The notes beneath the pieces are model-generated. The model worked only from the letters and a program-made list of their open reading frames with translations, was not told the origin of the DNA and did no database searches. 64,000 nucleotides of DNA from GCA-2706205 sp964215955. Lineage in GTDB: Bacteria > Bdellovibrionota > Bacteriovoracia > Bacteriovoracales > Bacteriovoracaceae. Position 1 is the first letter of the stretch; the number at the start of each line of letters is the position of its first letter. The position numbers and the translations under genes are program-made. Positions 60,049 through 64,000 of this stretch are shown piece after piece. The DNA lies in contig CAXPDR010000031.1 of NCBI GenBank assembly GCA_964215955.1, positions 124,001 through 188,000 of the forward strand, read 5' to 3'.

Positions 60049-60631
60049 GCTCGTTTAACCTTGTAATCTTCCTCAATAATTCTTCTTTAGTGAATGGAAT
60101 ACTTAAATAATCATCTGCTCCATATTTACTTGAAGCATGGGCTTTAGCTTTTTCTTTAGATAAGTTTTCAACCAAAATAAGACATTTTGTTTCTTTGAAT
60201 TTTTGATTTATTTGCATTGATACTTGGTTTACAGCCTTTGGATTGGAATTATAATTTAAAATGACTATTGAGTTTTTATCTTCAGTTAAAAGTTGGTTTA
60301 GTTCTTTTAAACTAGAAATTAATTTGAGATTAGGGGTACTTTCAAAATAGTCTTTGTTCAATTGGAAATAGTTTGTTTTATACCCAAAACAAATTGTCAC
60401 TTTATGTGGGGTTAAATCTTCCTCTTCTAATATGATCGTTTGATTGTGAGAGTCATCTTTGTCTAATGGTTGTGATTCAGCTTTAGCATTAAAAGATAAG
60501 TCAATATCATCCACAGATACAGCTTCTTCTGAGTCTTTTTTTGGATCACTTTCTTTTTTTAAAAGCTGATCCTTTATTTCAGAAAAGTCTAATACGACTG
60601 TTGGTTTGTCATCATCTTCTTCGTTGCTCAT
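60044..60631 (-). CDS. Degenerate receiver-domain protein
   Basis: The 195-residue protein has an acidic, disordered first half and a response-regulator-like second half. The phosphoacceptor region reads IVILNYNSNP, with Asn where Asp is expected. The rest is receiver-like: LILVENLSKEKAKAHASSKYGADDYLSIPFTKEELLRKI, including the Lys-switch region as Ile-Pro. It is probably a phosphorylation-independent pseudo-receiver. Confidence 0.7.
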   Translation of the reverse strand: MSNEEDDDKPTVVLDFSEIKDQLLKKESDPKKDSEEAVSVDDIDLSFNAKAESQPLDKDDSHNQTIILEEEDLTPHKVTICFGYKTNYFQLNKDYFESTPNLKLISSLKELNQLLTEDKNSIVILNYNSNPKAVNQVSMQINQKFKETKCLILVENLSKEKAKAHASSKYGADDYLSIPFTKEELLRKITRLNEQ

Positions 60632-60668
60632 AGTTATTATTATATTGGAATTCTCAAGAATTTCAAAA

Positions 60669-61508
60669 TTATTTGGCCTTTAAATTTGAAAATAGAGAAT
60701 TTAGGACAATCCCGCCAATGACCAAGAAAAGCCCTAGTATACTTAAATTGTTAAGAGTTTCATCAAAAAACCAAACTCCACTGAAATATGCAAATACGCA
60801 AGTTAAGTAATTAAAATGAGAAATCTTCGAAGCAGTTTCTAACATATAAGCTTTGGTCATAAAAAGTTGAGCTGCTTGAGTGAGGACTCCAATTAGGATT
60901 AATAAAAGAAGTTCACTGGTATTTGGAGTTTCCCAAATAAAGTAAAGGAAAGGTAAGGTTAAAGGAATAGTAACCATTGGGAAATAAAGTATTACCAAAT
61001 TTGGGTCGGCTTTATCTCTTAACAGCCTGATGAAATTGTAGGCCAGGCCTGCAAAAATTGCGGCAATAACACCGAAACTGAAGTGTAAAATACTTGCTCT
61101 TGGATCGAAGTTTTTCATAAGAGCTGCACCGGCTAAGCTTAAGATAAAGCAAGGCCATTGCCATTTTGATGGGTATTCTTTCACTAGAAATATCGCCATA
61201 AGGACTGTGAAGATTGGTGCTAGGTAGAGGAGAGTTGTGGCAGTCGCTAAAGGCATATTCTGAATAGTATAGAAGTAAAGCATTAATGCTATGGCTCCAG
61301 AAAGCCCTCTACCTAAGAGCAAGGGAGTATGTTTAGAAAATATAGAAATTTTATTTTTTTTTACAAAATAGAAACTAAAAATAAAGGAGACTAATGACCT
61401 AAAAAATACAATTTGAATTGCTGGTATATTGTCTAAGTATTTAACTAGTGCATTTATTATGCTAAAAAAAAGTGATGCAAATATTATAAAAAGAATGCCT
61501 TTATTCAT
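60669..61508 (-). CDS. EamA/DMT-family transporter
   Basis: The protein has about 279 residues with ten membrane helices in two EamA repeats (GILFIIFASLFFSIINALVKY and FSFGVIAAIFAGLAYNFIRLL). TTLLYLAPIFTVLMAIFLVKE is typical of the drug/metabolite superfamily. ATG 61508 is preferred: a CATAAT hexamer ends six bases upstream, implying a leaderless transcript, and the longer start at 61526 adds only non-family residues. The substrate is unknown. Confidence 0.8.
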   Translation of the reverse strand: MNKGILFIIFASLFFSIINALVKYLDNIPAIQIVFFRSLVSFIFSFYFVKKNKISIFSKHTPLLLGRGLSGAIALMLYFYTIQNMPLATATTLLYLAPIFTVLMAIFLVKEYPSKWQWPCFILSLAGAALMKNFDPRASILHFSFGVIAAIFAGLAYNFIRLLRDKADPNLVILYFPMVTIPLTLPFLYFIWETPNTSELLLLILIGVLTQAAQLFMTKAYMLETASKISHFNYLTCVFAYFSGVWFFDETLNNLSILGLFLVIGGIVLNSLFSNLKAK

Positions 61509-61514
61509 TTGTGG

Positions 61515-61543
61515 ATTATGGCACATTAAAAGTGGAGGGTCTA
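61515..61543 (-). promoter_or_regulatory. Candidate promoter for leaderless EamA gene
   Basis: On the minus strand TAGACC (61543-61538), 17 bases and CATAAT (61520-61515) lie six bases before ATG 61508. There is no Shine-Dalgarno. Confidence 0.4.
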
Positions 61544-62247
61544 TGAGTTATGATGTCCAAACTCATCCTAGTTCGGGTCTAGATTATCTGAATGTTAAAA
61601 ATAATGGGAAATATGCAGTTGTTTTGTTTCATGGTTATGGAGCCTCTATGATGGATCTTTATGATTTGCATACATTTTTAGGAAGGGAAGAAAGTATTGA
61701 TTGGTTTTTCCCAAATGGTCCCCTAGATATATCAATGGGCATGGGAATGATGAGTAGAGGCTGGTTTCCTATTGATGTGCAAGCTTTGGAGCAGGCCATG
61801 CAAACTGGAACTCATAGAGACTTTTCAAAGATTTTTACTCATGAGTTTAATGAAGCTTTAAGTAAGTCTGAAACATTTTTAGAAGATTTGGTTTTTAATA
61901 AATACGATAAAGTGATTCTAGGAGGATTCTCACAAGGAGCTATGCTTACTAGTCACTTGAGTGTTAAAAACTCTCATATGGTAGATGGGTTAATTTGCTA
62001 TTCAGGCAATTTAGTGGGGCAAACTGAGCTTGTTAAAGCATTGGAAACTTCCAAAAAATTTCCGTTTTTTCAATCACATGGAAAAAGAGATCCAATATTA
62101 GGCTATGAGTACGCTAAACAACTATTTGAACTACTTAAATTAGGTGGTCATCAAGGTGAGTTTGTCGGATTTGATGGTGTTCATGAAATTCCAGTGGAAA
62201 TTCTCAAAAAGTCAGATACCTATCTCAAAAAGGTTTTAAGCAGCTAG
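61543..62247 (+). CDS. Carboxylesterase/phospholipase (YpfH-like)
   Basis: ATG 61543 follows GGAGGG by three bases. The 234-residue alpha/beta hydrolase has VVLFHGYGASMMDLYDL, WFFPNGP, nucleophile Ser in GGFSQGAMLTSHL, Asp in GKRDPILGYEYA and His in FDGVHEIP. It hydrolyses ester bonds of small or lipid substrates. It converges on and overlaps the small membrane protein gene by 12 bases. Confidence 0.9.
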   Translation: MSYDVQTHPSSGLDYLNVKNNGKYAVVLFHGYGASMMDLYDLHTFLGREESIDWFFPNGPLDISMGMGMMSRGWFPIDVQALEQAMQTGTHRDFSKIFTHEFNEALSKSETFLEDLVFNKYDKVILGGFSQGAMLTSHLSVKNSHMVDGLICYSGNLVGQTELVKALETSKKFPFFQSHGKRDPILGYEYAKQLFELLKLGGHQGEFVGFDGVHEIPVEILKKSDTYLKKVLSS

Positions 62248-62694
62248 TTTTTCTGTATCATACTTTTGGTTGATTAAATCGGTGATAACTTGTTTAACTT
62301 CGTGTGGATAATCAATAAAGTGAAAGGAAATATTCTGTTCGTCTTTTAATTTTATCATGATTGAAGAAAAATCACATTCGTTCTCTGGAACTACAATCTC
62401 TTGAATATCTTCATAAAGAATTTTTTTTGCTGTGTTAAGTGGCTCAAAATAAACAAGTAAATGGTCCTGATATAAAAGTACGTGGTGATATTTATCATAT
62501 ATAAATAAACTGGTTACCAAACCAATCAACATAAGGCCAAGGGAGACGGCGAAGTGAGAAGCATTGATCTCAGTCACCATATGGTAAATTAATAGACACT
62601 GAATTCCGTAAATAGTAGTTAAAAAAGGAAGTCTGGCCATCAGTCCATTTAAGTGATTTTCTTTACCAAGTTTTGCTATCGCCTGCTTTTTCAT
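62236..62694 (-). CDS. Small two-helix membrane protein
   Basis: ATG 62694 is preferred to the TTG at 62733. The 152-residue protein has two membrane helices (about residues 22-40 and 46-66), then a soluble domain (LLYQDHLLVYFEPLNTAKKILYEDIQEIV) like PH-type membrane proteins. No family is certain. Confidence 0.6.
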   Translation of the reverse strand: MKKQAIAKLGKENHLNGLMARLPFLTTIYGIQCLLIYHMVTEINASHFAVSLGLMLIGLVTSLFIYDKYHHVLLYQDHLLVYFEPLNTAKKILYEDIQEIVVPENECDFSSIMIKLKDEQNISFHFIDYPHEVKQVITDLINQKYDTEKLAA

Positions 62695-62758
62695 ACTTAA
62701 ATACTCGGTAATTAATCGCTTATACTTTAGCAAAAAAGTAGGGTAGTTGTTTTCTTAA

Positions 62759-62785
62759 TAAAAAAAAGCCCTCATTACAAGGGCT
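62759..62785 (-). terminator. Rho-independent terminator of acnB
   Basis: Arms AGCCCT (62767-62772) and AGGGCT (62780-62785) with a 7-base loop are followed on the minus strand by seven T. It lies 10 bases past the acnB stop. Confidence 0.88.
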
Positions 62786-62795
62786 TAGTATTTAA

Positions 62796-64000
62796 TTAAT
62801 GTTTTTCATCGATTGAGAAGTTATCTATGAGGTGGAAATTTAAATATTTATAAATTTCATTTTCCCTTCCCTCAACGGCTGATCTTACTAGTTTAAGATA
62901 TTCGTCTTGGGTTGGAATTCTTCCAAGTGCCGCACATACTGCTGCAAGCTCTGCAGATCCTAGATAAACCCTAGCTTCTTTACCCATTCTATTGTTAAAG
63001 TTTCTGGTAGATGTAGAGAATACTGTTACACCATCTTTAACTCTAGCTTGGTTCCCCATGCAAAGAGAACATCCTGGCATCTCAAGTCTTGCTCCTGCTG
63101 CTGCAAATTGAGCATAATATCCTTCTCTCGTTAGTTGGTCCGCATCCATTTTTGAAGGAGGGCAAATCCATAATCTAGATTCAGCTTGACCACCATGATT
63201 TTTCAAAACCTCAGCTGAAGCTCTAAAGTGTCCAATATTTGTCATACATGAACCAATAAATACTTCATCGATTTTATCATTCATAACATCTGGATGTGAA
63301 ATTACTTTTACATCATCAGGATCGTTAGGGCAGGCAACAATTGGCTCTTTCATTTCATTTAAATCAATTTCGATAATTTCAGCATAATCTGCATTTTTAT
63401 CGGCTTCCATGAGTTTACCATTTTTTAGCCAATCTTTAACAGCATCAATTCTATTCCTTAGTGTCGCTGCATCTTCAAATCCATTTTCAATCATAGATTC
63501 CATTAGCGCTATATTTGAATTTAAATATTCTTCAATTGTTTCTCTTCCAAGAGCAATACATGTAGCGGCTGCTGATCTTTCAGCTGCTGCATCTGTGAGT
63601 TCAAAAGCTTGCTCTAGTTTTAAATTTGGAAGGCCTTCCATTTCTAGGATTTTACCTGCAAAGATATTTTTCTTATTCTTTTTTTCTACTGTCATTAAGC
63701 CAAGTTCTATTGCCTTAAGAGGAATCATATTAACGACATCTCTAAGGGTAACACCTGGTTGTAATTCCCCTTTAAATCTTACAAGTACCGACTCAGGCAT
63801 ATCTAATGGCATTACACCTAGAGCGGCAGCAAATGCTACTAGCCCTGAACCTGCAGGAAAAGAAATTCCGAGAGGAAATCTAGTGTGTGAGTCTCCACCA
63901 GTCCCTACTGTATCTGGGATTAAAAGCCTATTTAACCATGTATGAATAATTCCATCACCTGGTCTTAACGAAACACCGCCTCTGTCAGTTATGTACTGAG
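62796..64000 (-). CDS. acnB: Aconitate hydratase B, C-terminal part
   Basis: The frame is open to the window edge, so only the C-terminal 400 residues are visible. They contain RGGVSLRPGDGIIHTWLNRL, GTGGDSHTRFPLGISFPAG, MPLDMPESVLVRFKG, IGSCMTNIGHFRA (first cluster Cys) and MPGCSLCMGNQARV (two further Cys of the 4Fe-4S cluster). This matches the AcnB group rather than AcnA. It interconverts citrate and isocitrate in the TCA cycle. Confidence 0.96.
   Translation of the reverse strand, partial: QYITDRGGVSLRPGDGIIHTWLNRLLIPDTVGTGGDSHTRFPLGISFPAGSGLVAFAAALGVMPLDMPESVLVRFKGELQPGVTLRDVVNMIPLKAIELGLMTVEKKNKKNIFAGKILEMEGLPNLKLEQAFELTDAAAERSAAATCIALGRETIEEYLNSNIALMESMIENGFEDAATLRNRIDAVKDWLKNGKLMEADKNADYAEIIEIDLNEMKEPIVACPNDPDDVKVISHPDVMNDKIDEVFIGSCMTNIGHFRASAEVLKNHGGQAESRLWICPPSKMDADQLTREGYYAQFAAAGARLEMPGCSLCMGNQARVKDGVTVFSTSTRNFNNRMGKEARVYLGSAELAAVCAALGRIPTQDEYLKLVRSAVEGRENEIYKYLNFHLIDNFSIDEKH

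Noticed and set aside
63409..63945. 178-codon plus-strand open frame
   Set aside because: It is antisense to the conserved acnB coding region and has no ribosome binding site or family features.
1..64000. CRISPR array, prophage or secretion-system island
   Set aside because: No regular direct repeats with spacers, no phage structural genes and no conjugation or secretion gene cluster were seen.

Overview
The window is AT-rich, densely coded chromosomal DNA. It most likely comes from a Bacteriovorax/Halobacteriovorax-type member of the Bdellovibrionota. This is an inference from gene content, not a database result. The supporting features are many exported proteases and lipoproteins, ankyrin-repeat secreted proteins, PilZ and FHA proteins, an A2-type caa3 oxidase, AmtB/PII, and heavy use of short convergent overlaps between genes. 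Both ends cut a gene: an unknown SH3-like protein at the left (no stop before base 1) and aconitase B at the right.

Layout. 1-6.6 kb: the partial SH3-like protein and a small membrane-anchored partner, menB with a structured leader, a periplasmic solute-binding-like protein, a GNAT-PilZ fusion, a small membrane protein and tRNA-Leu(GAG). 6.6-16.3 kb: ampG, an HNH nuclease, a Cys-rich exported repeat protein, a TVP38-FAD/disulfide oxidoreductase fusion, a fatty acid hydroxylase and family 2 glycosyltransferase pair, a DUF167 protein, an orphan C5 cytosine methyltransferase and two lipoproteins. 16.5-23.3 kb: a complete respiratory module (cytochrome c, ctaA, sco, coxB-A-C-D, ctaB). 23.4-32.6 kb: pepN, a 35-residue membrane peptide, a conserved unknown, lplA, rpmG, an O-methyltransferase, and a DUF4340/acidic protein pair. 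32.7-41.1 kb: a subtilase, an intact IS3-family element that has split a terminator, glnK-amtB, two tandem lipoprotein metalloproteases and rpmB. 41.3-53.3 kb: transketolase, an alpha/beta hydrolase pair, a structured 203-base element, a divergent MBL/phosphatase pair, a 2OG-oxygenase, a trypsin-like protease, a radical SAM SPL-like protein with a nucleosidase-like partner, an aldo/keto reductase, a glycosyltransferase and a HAD nucleotidase. 53.4-64 kb: a protease-ankyrin fusion, a saccharopine dehydrogenase-like enzyme, an FHA membrane protein, a di-heme protein, a degenerate receiver, an EamA transporter, an esterase and acnB.

The genes work together mainly in aerobic energy metabolism: menaquinone (menB), heme A synthesis and copper delivery to cytochrome c oxidase, aconitase and lipoate. 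A second theme is attack on macromolecules, with at least five exported or lipid-anchored peptidases. Three sites with the CRP/FNR-type pattern TGA(T/A/C)-N4-ATCA lie about 29 to 30 bases before -10-like hexamers, upstream of the cytochrome cluster, the phosphatase gene and the structured element. This suggests one shared regulator.

The least expected signals are non-coding. They are a 203-base element closed by a 23-base inverted repeat, a terminator split by the insertion sequence, several genes whose -10 hexamer ends exactly six bases before the start codon with no Shine-Dalgarno (probable leaderless mRNAs), and terminators encoded inside the 3' ends of convergent neighbours.
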